Made by a program: the position numbers and the translations under genes. 23,190 nucleotides of DNA, from NCBI GenBank assembly GCA_964347035.1, contig CAYFXE010000043.1, forward strand, positions 1 through 23,190, given 5' to 3'. Numbering within the stretch: the stretch's first letter is position 1; each line of letters begins with the position of its first letter. The stretch is from CAYFXE01 sp964347035. Its GTDB lineage: Bacteria > Acidobacteriota > Aminicenantia > Aminicenantales > Aminicenantaceae. This document shows, in pieces, positions 15,497-22,718 of this stretch. A model generated the notes under the pieces. That model was not told the DNA's origin. It saw only the letters and a program-made list of their open reading frames with translations, and ran no database searches.

Positions 15497-16765
15497 CTAA
15501 TGGACATGGACGTCCCCGAAAGTAGCCTTATTGAGTTCGGCCTTCAGATGGAACGCCCCTTTGATGACGATTTTCTCACCTTCCTGTAAGCCCGCTGTGA
15601 TGATCCTATTCAACCCGATTTTATCTCCCAAAGAGACATGTCGAACCGAAAAAATATTCTCTTTCTCGAGGATAAAAACAATCTTTTCTCCGTCCAAGTT
15701 CTGAACGGCCTCCTCAGGAATGGAAAGCACATCTCTCTGGTGGGAGATATTTTCTATAATCCCTTGTATGTACATATTGGGTTTGAGAAGACCTTCCTCG
15801 TTCTTCACTTCGACCCGAACCTTGACCGTCCGTAGCTTCTCATCGATCAGATCGCTGATATAGGTGATTTTACCTGCAAATTTTTTATCTGGATACAGGG
15901 AGGAGAGAATCTGTACCTGACTTGTTTTGGTGACAAAGGGAAGGTCTTTCTCGTAGGCATCCAGGATGCCCCACAGGTTCTTCAGGTCGGACACAGTAAA
16001 CAGAACTCTTTCGGGTTCGATGTGTTCTCCGACAACGACGTTTCTGTAAATGACCGTCCCGTTTATGGGTGAAGTGATGGTCTGAATCGGATTCGCCATC
16101 TCGCAAAGCTTTCCTTCTTCGGCCGCTCGATCACATTCCTTCAGAAAATCATCCATTTTCTCATGAGGAATCCCATAGGAGTGAAGTAGAGAGCCGTACG
16201 TTCCATATTCAGTTGAAGCTTTTTGATATTGGGCCTCCCGCCTGAGATACTCCTTCTCCCCGATAGCATTTTTCTCGAAAAGCTTTTTTGCTCTCTCATA
16301 CTCTATCCGGCTTAGGTTTAAATTAGCCCGAGCCTGAAGGAATTCAGCCTTAGCTTGTCCAAACTCAGGCGAATTAATCGCTAACAACACCTTGCCCCTG
16401 GCTACTTTCTCTCCAAGATCTGTGGAGAGGGTTATCACTCTTCCTGGTACAAAAGAGGTGATTTGAGCTGTTCTATTCTGATTCAGGTTTATGGTACCGG
16501 GTAAAGCGAGTTGAGATGCAATTTTCTCCCTTGAGACCTTGCCAATTTCGATTCCCCAAGCTTTCTGCTTATCCGAGGTTAGCTGAAGTTCTTTATGTTG
16601 ATGATCAGTTTCTTCGTCTTCTTTGGCTTGATATTCATGCCCTTCCTCGACCTGCTGTTGGCCTTGATGTTCATGGTCATGGGCTGGGATTGTCGTCTTA
16701 TTGTTGGCTCCACCGCAGAAAACGAAAAGAACAACAACTAAACAAAGAACAATGTTTTTTATCAT
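15497..16765 (-). CDS. RND periplasmic adaptor subunit (HlyD/CusB-type) with His-rich N-terminus
   Basis: This is the membrane-fusion protein of the following RND pump, bridging the inner-membrane transporter to an outer-membrane channel. Residues 1-20 form an export signal ending in FVFCGG. C17 could be lipidated, although phenylalanine at -1 is not a standard lipobox. Residues 28-58 are rich in His, Glu and Asp (H29, H31, H33, H43, H55, H57), a likely metal-binding or chaperone-like tail; the C-terminus also ends VHVH. A lipoyl/barrel-sandwich domain (about 100-135 and 228-260) brackets an alpha-helical hairpin (about 135-220). A beta-barrel and membrane-proximal domain follow. The methionines used by CusB for Cu(I) are not apparent in this region. 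It is the first gene of a two-gene operon with tandem promoter-like sites upstream. Confidence 0.9.
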   Translation of the reverse strand: MIKNIVLCLVVVLFVFCGGANNKTTIPAHDHEHQGQQQVEEGHEYQAKEDEETDHQHKELQLTSDKQKAWGIEIGKVSREKIASQLALPGTINLNQNRTAQITSFVPGRVITLSTDLGEKVARGKVLLAINSPEFGQAKAEFLQARANLNLSRIEYERAKKLFEKNAIGEKEYLRREAQYQKASTEYGTYGSLLHSYGIPHEKMDDFLKECDRAAEEGKLCEMANPIQTITSPINGTVIYRNVVVGEHIEPERVLFTVSDLKNLWGILDAYEKDLPFVTKTSQVQILSSLYPDKKFAGKITYISDLIDEKLRTVKVRVEVKNEEGLLKPNMYIQGIIENISHQRDVLSIPEEAVQNLDGEKIVFILEKENIFSVRHVSLGDKIGLNRIITAGLQEGEKIVIKGAFHLKAELNKATFGDVHVH

Positions 16766-16831
16766 TTCTTTCTTTTAATTGAATGCAGCGACAACGGGTG
16801 AGAATTCTATCTCCAGCACTCATCTTTATTT

Positions 16832-16859
16832 ATTATATATCATCTGTAAGATTAATCAA
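16832..16859 (-). promoter_or_regulatory. Proximal promoter of the RND efflux operon
   Basis: On the minus strand, TTGATT (16859-16854), a 16-base spacer and a perfect TATAAT (16837-16832). The predicted start near 16825 leaves a leader of about 60 bases to the adaptor ATG at 16765. Confidence 0.5.
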
Positions 16860-16867
16860 TAAAACTC

Positions 16868-16876
16868 ATTATAGCA
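16868..16876 (-). promoter_or_regulatory. Distal extended -10 promoter of the RND efflux operon
   Basis: On the minus strand, TGCTATAAT is a perfect extended -10 box (16876-16868) without a recognisable -35. It lies 36 bases upstream of the proximal -10, giving possible tandem starts for the operon. Confidence 0.4.
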
Positions 16877-16966
16877 TAACTGGGATAGGCTGCTTTATCG
16901 AGAAGGAGAACAGTCTACATTCGGGGAAAATATCCAAAACGTTGTTTATCCCCTTTTTTCGTATGG

Positions 16967-16995
16967 TTGACAAAAAAAGGAGGCCCACTTATAAT
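16967..16995 (+). promoter_or_regulatory. Full-consensus sigma-70 promoter of the bactofilin gene
   Basis: TTGACA (16967-16972), exactly 17 bases, then TATAAT (16990-16995): all twelve consensus bases are present. The predicted start near 17002 gives a leader of about 64 bases before ATG 17066. It also rules out the longer in-frame start at 16967. Confidence 0.78.
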
Positions 16996-17065
16996 CTGCA
17001 CTCATACAGGGGGAAAGGAGGGAAGGTGTTCAAACGTCAAGGAAACGGGAAAAACAGGGGGAAAC

Positions 17066-17467
17066 ATGAATCCTTCCCAAAATAATTCTATATCGAACAA
17101 ATCATGCATGGGACCTACCTGTTCGTTCAAAGGCGAGATTACCACAGAAGAAGACTTGACCATCTTCGGATTCTTCCAGGGAAAAATCGATCTCAAAAAT
17201 CATAATCTCATCGTTGAAAAAGAAGGAAAAATCGAGGCTGATGTCCAAGCGAGGGATGTCCATATCCTAGGAAAGATGAAGGGGAATATCTATGCCACCG
17301 GAAAAGTCTGCATCGCTCAGGAAGCTCAAGTGGTGGGAGACATTTCAGCCTTCAGAATCTCGATCATGGACGGAGCCCAGTTTAAGGGCAGTGTTAAAAT
17401 GGCAACTTCTTCTCAACCCCTAAAAATGCCGGACAAACCGGAGATCCCAGAGCACTCAGCTAAATAA
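17066..17467 (+). CDS. Bactofilin (polymer-forming cytoskeletal protein)
   Basis: The 133-residue product fits the bactofilin family, which self-assembles without nucleotide into filaments through a right-handed beta-helix and often organises cell shape, envelope synthesis or protein localisation. The central part (about 20-115) shows the regular strand-turn pattern: SFKGEITTEEDLTIFGFFQG, IEADVQARDVHILGKMKGN, AQVVGDISAFRISIMDGAQF, FKGSVKM. Short polar tails flank it, and the C-terminal tail is proline-rich. There is no membrane segment. The start at ATG 17066 follows an AGGGGG site and lies downstream of a full-consensus promoter, so the longer open frame from 16967 is not used. It is convergent with the CsgG-like gene and divergent from the RND operon, and seems to be a single-gene unit under a strong promoter. 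Confidence 0.88.
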   Translation: MNPSQNNSISNKSCMGPTCSFKGEITTEEDLTIFGFFQGKIDLKNHNLIVEKEGKIEADVQARDVHILGKMKGNIYATGKVCIAQEAQVVGDISAFRISIMDGAQFKGSVKMATSSQPLKMPDKPEIPEHSAK

Positions 17468-17587
17468 TGAAATTCCCTCTTTTCTGGAATGTATCTCCCG
17501 TTTGAAAAGCATATCTGAAACGTATTTTTTCCAGAATAAAAAGATAAAGAAAAGAAGACTTTATTCTTAAGCTTGGCTTTCCCGACC

Positions 17588-18337
17588 TTACTTGTGGCGA
17601 TAGAACTCTGCTGGTGTCTGATTGACGATGTATTCGACAGCTTCCTGAATACAGACTCTGATTGCTTTTTCAGTAGGAGTCTTAGCAAATCCTCCCAAAC
17701 CGACTGGAAGAGTTCCACCGATTCGGGTTGCTCCTCCTAAGCCAAAGCTCGTAGCGCTCCCTTCAACACTCGTGGCCGCTACAATCTGGGAGGTCTTGGT
17801 GTCGATGATCCTGATATCCATAGCAATATGAGCCTTCTTCACGCCTCCTCCGACTGTGACACCAAGAACTTTTGTCCCTCCTCCCACGCCTTTGGCACTG
17901 CCTTCAAACTCTGTGATTGATGCTGTAATGATGAGTTCGGCTCCATAGATTTCACCCGTGGGGGCTTCTGTCCCTTTCTTAATCCTGCCTTCTGTGGCCA
18001 GATCTTGTTCTTTTAATACAGCTCCAAGCTGCTCTCTTTCCAGAACGATGTAGCGGTTCGTGTTAAATAAAGACGTGGTCAACATATCACGCATGCCATC
18101 GCCAATCTGCTTGAAGTTCATCCCATACATCCCGAACCAGCCGCCTGTCCAGCCGCCCTTGGCTGTCTTGTCCTGGAATTCACCCACTGCTAGCCTGGCT
18201 TTGGGGCCGTCGTATCTTTCAGCTCGGGCTTCCTCGATCGAAGGACCTCCGGTGGAAGTGACCTGTGCTGTCGGGGCACACGAGCTCATCCAGATTAGGA
18301 CTGCAACAAGGGCCACAAAAACCGATACTTTTTTCAT
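17588..18337 (-). CDS. CsgG/HfaB-family outer-membrane lipoprotein
   Basis: The 249-residue lipoprotein has a signal peptide ending in a good lipobox, MSSC (C20). The body matches the CsgG/HfaB family: RLAVGEFQDKT, the ligand-like LTTSLFNTNRYIVLEREQLG helix-strand, an EQDL segment, and strands GAELIITASITEFEG and IAMDIRIIDTKTSQIVAA, followed by a C-terminal helix (EKAIRVCIQEAVEYIV). CsgG forms the secretion pore for curli in enterobacteria. HfaB anchors holdfast in Caulobacter. Many relatives in other phyla have unknown jobs. No curli subunit or CsgE/F gene is nearby, so curli export should not be assumed. AAAGGAGG lies 5 bases before the ATG, under a full-consensus promoter at 18356-18384. 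The gene is divergent from uvrB and convergent with the bactofilin gene. Confidence 0.88.
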   Translation of the reverse strand: MKKVSVFVALVAVLIWMSSCAPTAQVTSTGGPSIEEARAERYDGPKARLAVGEFQDKTAKGGWTGGWFGMYGMNFKQIGDGMRDMLTTSLFNTNRYIVLEREQLGAVLKEQDLATEGRIKKGTEAPTGEIYGAELIITASITEFEGSAKGVGGGTKVLGVTVGGGVKKAHIAMDIRIIDTKTSQIVAATSVEGSATSFGLGGATRIGGTLPVGLGGFAKTPTEKAIRVCIQEAVEYIVNQTPAEFYRHK

Positions 18338-18355
18338 GGATTCCTCCTTTTTAGG

Positions 18356-18384
18356 ATTATATGAAGCTCAATTTCGTTTGTCAA
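18356..18384 (-). promoter_or_regulatory. Full-consensus sigma-70 promoter of the CsgG-like gene
   Basis: On the minus strand, TTGACA (18384-18379), exactly 17 bases, then TATAAT (18361-18356): all twelve consensus bases. The predicted start is near 18349, so the leader is only about 12 bases and begins close to the AAAGGAGG site. The -35 box overlaps that of the uvrB promoter on the other strand. Confidence 0.8.
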
Positions 18385-18404
18385 TCAGACATTTTTGTTA
18401 TAAT
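18378..18404 (+). promoter_or_regulatory. uvrB promoter, predicted nearly leaderless
   Basis: TTGTCA (18378-18383), a short 15-base spacer and a perfect TATAAT (18399-18404). Only 8 bases separate the -10 box from the uvrB ATG at 18413, so transcription should begin at or next to the start codon. No Shine-Dalgarno sequence precedes the ATG, in keeping with leaderless translation. Confidence 0.55.
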
Positions 18405-18412
18405 AACACCTA

Positions 18413-20407
18413 ATGAAAAAATTCAAGCTTCACTCCGAATACAGACCCAAAGGAGACCAAACAAAAGCTATCCAAGAGCTCAGCGAAGGCCTGAGGAGGC
18501 ATATCAAACACCTGGTTTTGATGGGAGTGACCGGCTCCGGAAAGACATTCACCATGGCCAACCTCATCGAGAAAGCCAACAGACCTGTGCTCGTCATCTC
18601 TCACAACAAGACACTCGGCGCTCAACTCTACCAGGAATTTCGCAAGTTTTTTCCGGAGAATGCTGTGGAGTATTTTGTTAGCTATTATGACTACTACCAG
18701 CCCGAAGCCTTTATCCCTTCTTCTAACACCTACATTGCCAAGGAAGCCACGATCAATGATGAAATCGACAGGCTCCGGTTGAGGGCCACCAATTCACTTT
18801 TCCAAAGAAGGGACGTGATTATCGTCGCCTCAGTCTCCTGTATCTACGGCATCGGCTCTCCCCGAACATACTATTCGATGAGCTTTCCCCTCCATAAAAA
18901 TCAAGTAATCGGGCGGAAAAAAATTCTTCAAAAACTTGTCGAGATTCAGTATGTCAGAGAGGAGGCAGATTTTAAAAGGGGAAGTTTTCGTGTTCGGGGT
19001 GACATCATCGAGGTCTTCCCTTCATACGAAGAATATGCCTACAGGATTGAACTGGAAGAAGATAGGATCGGGAATATCTCCACCGTAGATCCACTCCTTG
19101 GAAAAACCCTGGAAACCTTTGATAAGGTCATCCTCTACCCCAGGACTTTCTTCTCCACCCCTCCTGATATCATGGATTATGCGATCCAGAATATCGAAAT
19201 AGAGATCGAAGAAAGAACGGCCTTCTTCAAGAAGAAAGGACAACTCATCGAAGCCAATAGAATCGAGGAAAGAACACTCTTTGATCTTGAAATGCTGAGA
19301 GAATTTGGCTGGTGTCCTGGTATCGAGAACTATTCTCTTTATCTTAGCCTTCGGAAACCGGGCGAACCTCCTTATACACTCCTCGATTATTTCCCCGATG
19401 ATTTCCTGACCATCATCGACGAGTCCCACGTGAGCATCCCTCAAATCGGCGGGATGTACTACGGCGACCGGTCCCGAAAAGAAACTCTTGTCGAACATGG
19501 CTTCCGCCTTCCTTCGGCTCTGGATAATCGACCTTTGAATTTCCAGGAGTTCGAAGGAAGAGTTCAACAAGTGTTGTATGTCTCCGCCACACCGGGTTCC
19601 TACGAGCTCAAAAAAACCAACAACCGGATAACAGAACAGATTATTCGACCGACAGGCCTGATCGACCCTGAAGTGGAAGTGCGGCCGATCGAGGGGCAAA
19701 TACAAGACTTGATGGCTGAAATCATCAAACGCGCTGAAAAGGATGAGAGGACATTGGTCACTACATTGACTAAAAAAATGGCAGAGGACCTAACCAGGTA
19801 TTATCACGAGCTAGGACTCCGGGTACGATACCTGCATTCTGACATCGACACCCTGGATAGAGTAAAAATCTTGAGAGACTTGAGGAAAGGAAAATTCGAT
19901 GCTCTGATCGGGATTAACCTTTTGAGGGAAGGGTTGGATTTGCCCGAAGTGTCTCTGGTGGCCATTTTGGATGCTGACAAGGAGGGATTCCTCCGATCGA
20001 CCATTTCGCTCATCCAGACCTTCGGAAGAGCGGCCCGGAATATTTCAGGAAGAGCCATCATGTATGCCGATTGTTTGACAGACTCGATGAAAAACGCCAT
20101 ATCTGAAACACACAGACGAAGGGAAATCCAGAAAGATTATAACCATAGAAACAGCATCACTCCTCAATCCATCCGAAAGAGGATTGATGAGGTTCTTTCC
20201 AGTATCTACGAGCGCGACTACCTGGATTACTCACGAATCAAGGAAGAAAAGGACATCTACTTTTCCCCGCAAAAAAGAAAGGAACAGATGGAAAAACTGG
20301 AAAAACTGATGAGTAAAGCGGCCAAAAATTTAGAATTCGAAAAGGCCGCTACCTACAGAGATGAGCTTAAAAAATTGAAAAAACGGGAATTGGAAATCGG
20401 TCTTTAA
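18413..20407 (+). CDS. uvrB: UvrABC system protein B (excision repair helicase-like subunit)
   Basis: UvrB takes damaged DNA from UvrA, verifies the lesion and recruits UvrC for incision. The 664-residue length is normal. Walker A is GVTGSGKT (38-45). The beta-hairpin that clamps one strand lies at about 91-115 (YYDYYQPEAFIPSSNTYIAK). The Walker B-like motif is D336-E337-S338-H339. Helicase motifs V/VI appear as INLLREGLDLPEVSL and QTFGRAARN. The C-terminal UVR domain (about 620-664, LEFEKAATYRDELKKLK) binds UvrC and UvrA. The message appears leaderless, with a -10 box 8 bases before ATG and no ribosome site. The promoter shares its -35 region with that of the divergent CsgG-like gene. uvrC follows after one base. 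No LexA-type operator was recognised. Confidence 0.98.
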   Translation: MKKFKLHSEYRPKGDQTKAIQELSEGLRRHIKHLVLMGVTGSGKTFTMANLIEKANRPVLVISHNKTLGAQLYQEFRKFFPENAVEYFVSYYDYYQPEAFIPSSNTYIAKEATINDEIDRLRLRATNSLFQRRDVIIVASVSCIYGIGSPRTYYSMSFPLHKNQVIGRKKILQKLVEIQYVREEADFKRGSFRVRGDIIEVFPSYEEYAYRIELEEDRIGNISTVDPLLGKTLETFDKVILYPRTFFSTPPDIMDYAIQNIEIEIEERTAFFKKKGQLIEANRIEERTLFDLEMLREFGWCPGIENYSLYLSLRKPGEPPYTLLDYFPDDFLTIIDESHVSIPQIGGMYYGDRSRKETLVEHGFRLPSALDNRPLNFQEFEGRVQQVLYVSATPGSYELKKTNNRITEQIIRPTGLIDPEVEVRPIEGQIQDLMAEIIKRAEKDERTLVTTLTKKMAEDLTRYYHELGLRVRYLHSDIDTLDRVKILRDLRKGKFDALIGINLLREGLDLPEVSLVAILDADKEGFLRSTISLIQTFGRAARNISGRAIMYADCLTDSMKNAISETHRRREIQKDYNHRNSITPQSIRKRIDEVLSSIYERDYLDYSRIKEEKDIYFSPQKRKEQMEKLEKLMSKAAKNLEFEKAATYRDELKKLKKRELEIGL

Positions 20408-20408
20408 G

Positions 20409-22175
20409 ATGAAAAGTTCGTTGAAAACAAAGCTCGAGAAGCTTCCCAGAAAACCGGGGATATATTTTTTCAAAAACACCCAAGGGGATGTTATATACAT
20501 AGGCAAGGCTCGGTCGATCAGGGACAGAGTGAAGTCCTATTTTCAAGCCACAGCGGATGCCAAGGTCAGGAATATCCTTTCAGAAACAACTGATTATGAG
20601 TATATATTGACCGACTCAGAGAAGGAGGCTACTTTCCTGGAGAACAATTTTATCCGACAATACCAGCCGAAATTCAACCTCAGGCTCAAGGACGATAAGA
20701 GTTTTCCCTACTTGAAGCTGACAGCCCAGGAAAAATATCCCGGTATTTACCTGACACGAAAGGTCGAGGCCGATGGAGCGAAGTATTTTGGGCCTTTCAG
20801 TCCTGCTCATCAGGCGCGAAAAACCATTCATCTGATTAACAAACATTTCGGAGTCCGAGGCTGCGAGGAGTCCATTCCCGGAAATCGGAAGAGGCCCTGC
20901 CTTGAGTACGATTTATGGCTCTGCACGGCTCCCTGTGTAGACTTCATCCCAGAACAAGAATACAGGGAAAGGGTGGATAATGCTCTCCTCTTCCTGGAAG
21001 GAAAAGTCGAAAAGCTGCTCAAAATACTGAAGCACAAGATGAAAGAGGCCGCCCAGCAGCAGAAATTCGAACAAGCCGCCCACTGGAGGGATCTGATCTG
21101 GACCATCGAGCAGATTAAAGAAAAACCAAAACTGATATCCGTTGACCTTGAAGATAAAGACATATTTGGTTTCTCGCGAAAAGAGGATCAAGCCGCCCTT
21201 TACATCTTCCAGATGCGAGGAGGAAAAGTCAGCGAATCCGAAGGAATCATTCTCGAGAGAAAATTTAAATTGTCCCAGGGGGATATTCTCTCCTCCTATT
21301 TACTCAAGTTTTATGGAGGCCGCAAGGATCTTCCTCTGAGGATTCTTCTCCCGTTTGAACCTTCCCGTTTGGAAAACGTTATGGACAGACTGAACTCCCT
21401 CAGTCGAGGAAAAATTAAATTGATCATTCCCTACAAGGGGAAAAACAAAAAGCTCGTCGACTTGGCCAATAAAAATGCTGAGATCCTTCTTCACGAAGCT
21501 CCTGTATCACCGTTGGAAGAGGCCAGAAGAACTCTCGGTTTAAAGTCGACACCTGACCGAATCGAAGGTTTCGATGTTTCCGACATCAGCGGGACTGAAA
21601 CTGTGGCTTCTCTTGTCGTTTTTGAAAACGGAAAACCGAAGAAAGAAGAGTACAGAAAATACAGAATCAGAACAGTCAACGGACCTAATGATATTGCCAG
21701 TCTTCAGGAGGTCATCCGAAGAAGATATACCCGTATCCGGCAGGAAAAAAAGGCACTACCCGATTTAATCCTCGTCGATGGCGGAAAAGGACAGCTTAAC
21801 GCCTCCAGGGAAGTCCTCGAAAATCTTGGGCTCGGTACTCTTCCTGTCATTTCTCTGGCGAAAAGAGAAGAGATCATATTCACTCCATCTCAGAAAGAAG
21901 GTCTGCGTTTAGAGCGAATTTCCCCGACCTTAAAACTCTTACAGAGGATCCGAGATGAGGCCCACCGTTTCGCCATCACCTTCCACCGGCTGAGGAGGGC
22001 CAAGAAGAGCTTCGAATCTCCCCTTGATGGGATCCCAGGAATAGGCCCTAAACGAAAGGCTAAGCTGCTGGGCAAATACAAGAGCCTAGACGATATTCGG
22101 GAAGCCACACAAACAGAATTGGCTCGGATAATCGGTCGAAAGGCCGCCAAGGAACTCAAAACTAGGTTGAAATGA
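20409..22175 (+). CDS. uvrC: UvrABC system protein C (excinuclease)
   Basis: UvrC makes both cuts around the lesion in the UvrB-DNA complex. The N-terminal GIY-YIG nuclease domain (about 12-95) shows PGIYFF (Y19), VIYIGKARS (30-32) and metal-binding E78. Four cysteines, C152, C164, C172 and C176 with spacing 11-7-3, match the iron-sulfur cluster site known in UvrC. A UVR domain for UvrB contact lies at about 205-240 (KFEQAAHWRDLI). The RNase H-like 5' nuclease domain carries D389 (GFDVSDISG), D457 (LVDGGKGQL) and the DEAHRFAI motif (516-523). A helix-hairpin-helix DNA-binding tail covers about 538-588. At 588 residues it is slightly shorter than the enterobacterial protein of about 610. It starts one base after the uvrB stop with no strong ribosome site, so translation is probably coupled. 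Confidence 0.98.
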   Translation: MKSSLKTKLEKLPRKPGIYFFKNTQGDVIYIGKARSIRDRVKSYFQATADAKVRNILSETTDYEYILTDSEKEATFLENNFIRQYQPKFNLRLKDDKSFPYLKLTAQEKYPGIYLTRKVEADGAKYFGPFSPAHQARKTIHLINKHFGVRGCEESIPGNRKRPCLEYDLWLCTAPCVDFIPEQEYRERVDNALLFLEGKVEKLLKILKHKMKEAAQQQKFEQAAHWRDLIWTIEQIKEKPKLISVDLEDKDIFGFSRKEDQAALYIFQMRGGKVSESEGIILERKFKLSQGDILSSYLLKFYGGRKDLPLRILLPFEPSRLENVMDRLNSLSRGKIKLIIPYKGKNKKLVDLANKNAEILLHEAPVSPLEEARRTLGLKSTPDRIEGFDVSDISGTETVASLVVFENGKPKKEEYRKYRIRTVNGPNDIASLQEVIRRRYTRIRQEKKALPDLILVDGGKGQLNASREVLENLGLGTLPVISLAKREEIIFTPSQKEGLRLERISPTLKLLQRIRDEAHRFAITFHRLRRAKKSFESPLDGIPGIGPKRKAKLLGKYKSLDDIREATQTELARIIGRKAAKELKTRLK

Positions 22176-22191
22176 TATATCCAAGAGGAAC

Positions 22192-22478
22192 ATGATCATC
22201 GGAATCGGCATCGACACGGCAACAGATAGACTAAAGAAAGACGCAAGCTGTTATTAAAATTTCTTCGTGTAATCCCTGATTCTGAAACATAAGTCTGCAT
22301 TTGTCGACTTGACCATCCTTCCAGTGTCTACCTTTGTTTACAGTTATTGAGAAAGAGCACTGATGAAATAGGTATCGCTCACCTCAAGCTCTCCTTCATG
22401 GCCGAACGGCCTCCCCCTCCTCAAAGTGTCCAACAGCAAATCCTGACGGCAGCCGAGCAGATGCGCGAATATTTCTGA
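22192..22478 (+). pseudogene. Possible decayed small gene after uvrC
   Basis: An AGAGGA ribosome site (22184-22189) precedes ATG 22192, which opens MIIGIGIDTATDRLKKDASC and stops after 21 codons at 22255-22257. A neighbouring frame then reads KERRKLLLKFLRVIPDSET, meets TAA at 22290-22292 and stays open to TGA 22476-22478, ending in a protein-like stretch with HLKLSFMAERPPPP and a final helix QILTAAEQMREYF. One frameshift near 22230 and one in-frame stop would turn this into a single gene of about 95 codons. The opening MIIGIGID resembles the start of holo-ACP synthases, but the rest does not, so I give no function. It could also be two unrelated short stretches or contain sequencing errors. 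Confidence 0.35.
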
Positions 22479-22575
22479 GGGCCTCTGTGGTTGTTTTCTG
22501 TCTATGTTGAGAGAAAAGTCTATCCTTTTGGGGATTGCTCTGCAATTTATGCTGATTTATCTATATTTTTTGCCG

Positions 22576-22604
22576 TTGAACATGTTGTTTGAAAGTGATA
22601 CACT
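22576..22604 (+). promoter_or_regulatory. Weak candidate promoter of the repeat-protein gene
   Basis: TTGAAC (22576-22581), a 17-base spacer and TACACT (22599-22604), each 4 of 6 to consensus. It would give a leader of about 108 bases before ATG 22719. Confidence 0.25.
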
Positions 22605-22718
22605 CATTCCAGGCTGTCAGAGGATGGAAATCGGGGAAAATCGCGAAGAATTTGGACCAAGGTCAAAAATGAAATTCTTATATTTTTAATAATAGGTTAA
22701 ATGTCAGGAGGCAAAACA

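Larger units (their letters stand above)
16766..17065. other. Divergent regulatory gap between RND operon and bactofilin gene
   Basis: This is a 300-base AT-rich gap. It contains two promoter-like sites facing left for the RND operon and one full-consensus promoter facing right for the bactofilin gene. No convincing metal-regulator operator palindrome or RNA gene was seen. Confidence 0.6.
22176..22718 (+). other. Long gap after uvrC
   Basis: This gap of 543 bases holds a probable decayed small gene (22192-22478), a possible promoter (22576-22604) and the ribosome site of the last gene. An open frame at 22504-22689 looks non-coding. No terminator hairpin, tRNA or repeat was recognised. Confidence 0.6.

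Noticed and set aside
16967..17065. N-terminal extension of the bactofilin frame from a TTG at 16967
   Set aside because: The TTG is the -35 box of a full-consensus promoter, and the extension contains the -10 box and predicted transcript start.
17482..17536. Inverted repeat TTCTGGAA ... TTCCAGAA between the convergent bactofilin and CsgG-like genes, as a terminator
   Set aside because: The arms are only 8 bases with a 39-base loop, and no U-rich tract follows the hairpin on either strand.
18338..18412. LexA operator controlling uvrB
   Set aside because: No CTGT-N8-ACAG or GAAC-N4-GTTC type palindrome is present in the uvrB upstream gap.
22504..22689. Open frame of 61 codons before the last gene
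   Set aside because: It has no ribosome site, no recognisable domain and an odd composition, and it overlaps the likely promoter region of the repeat-protein gene.
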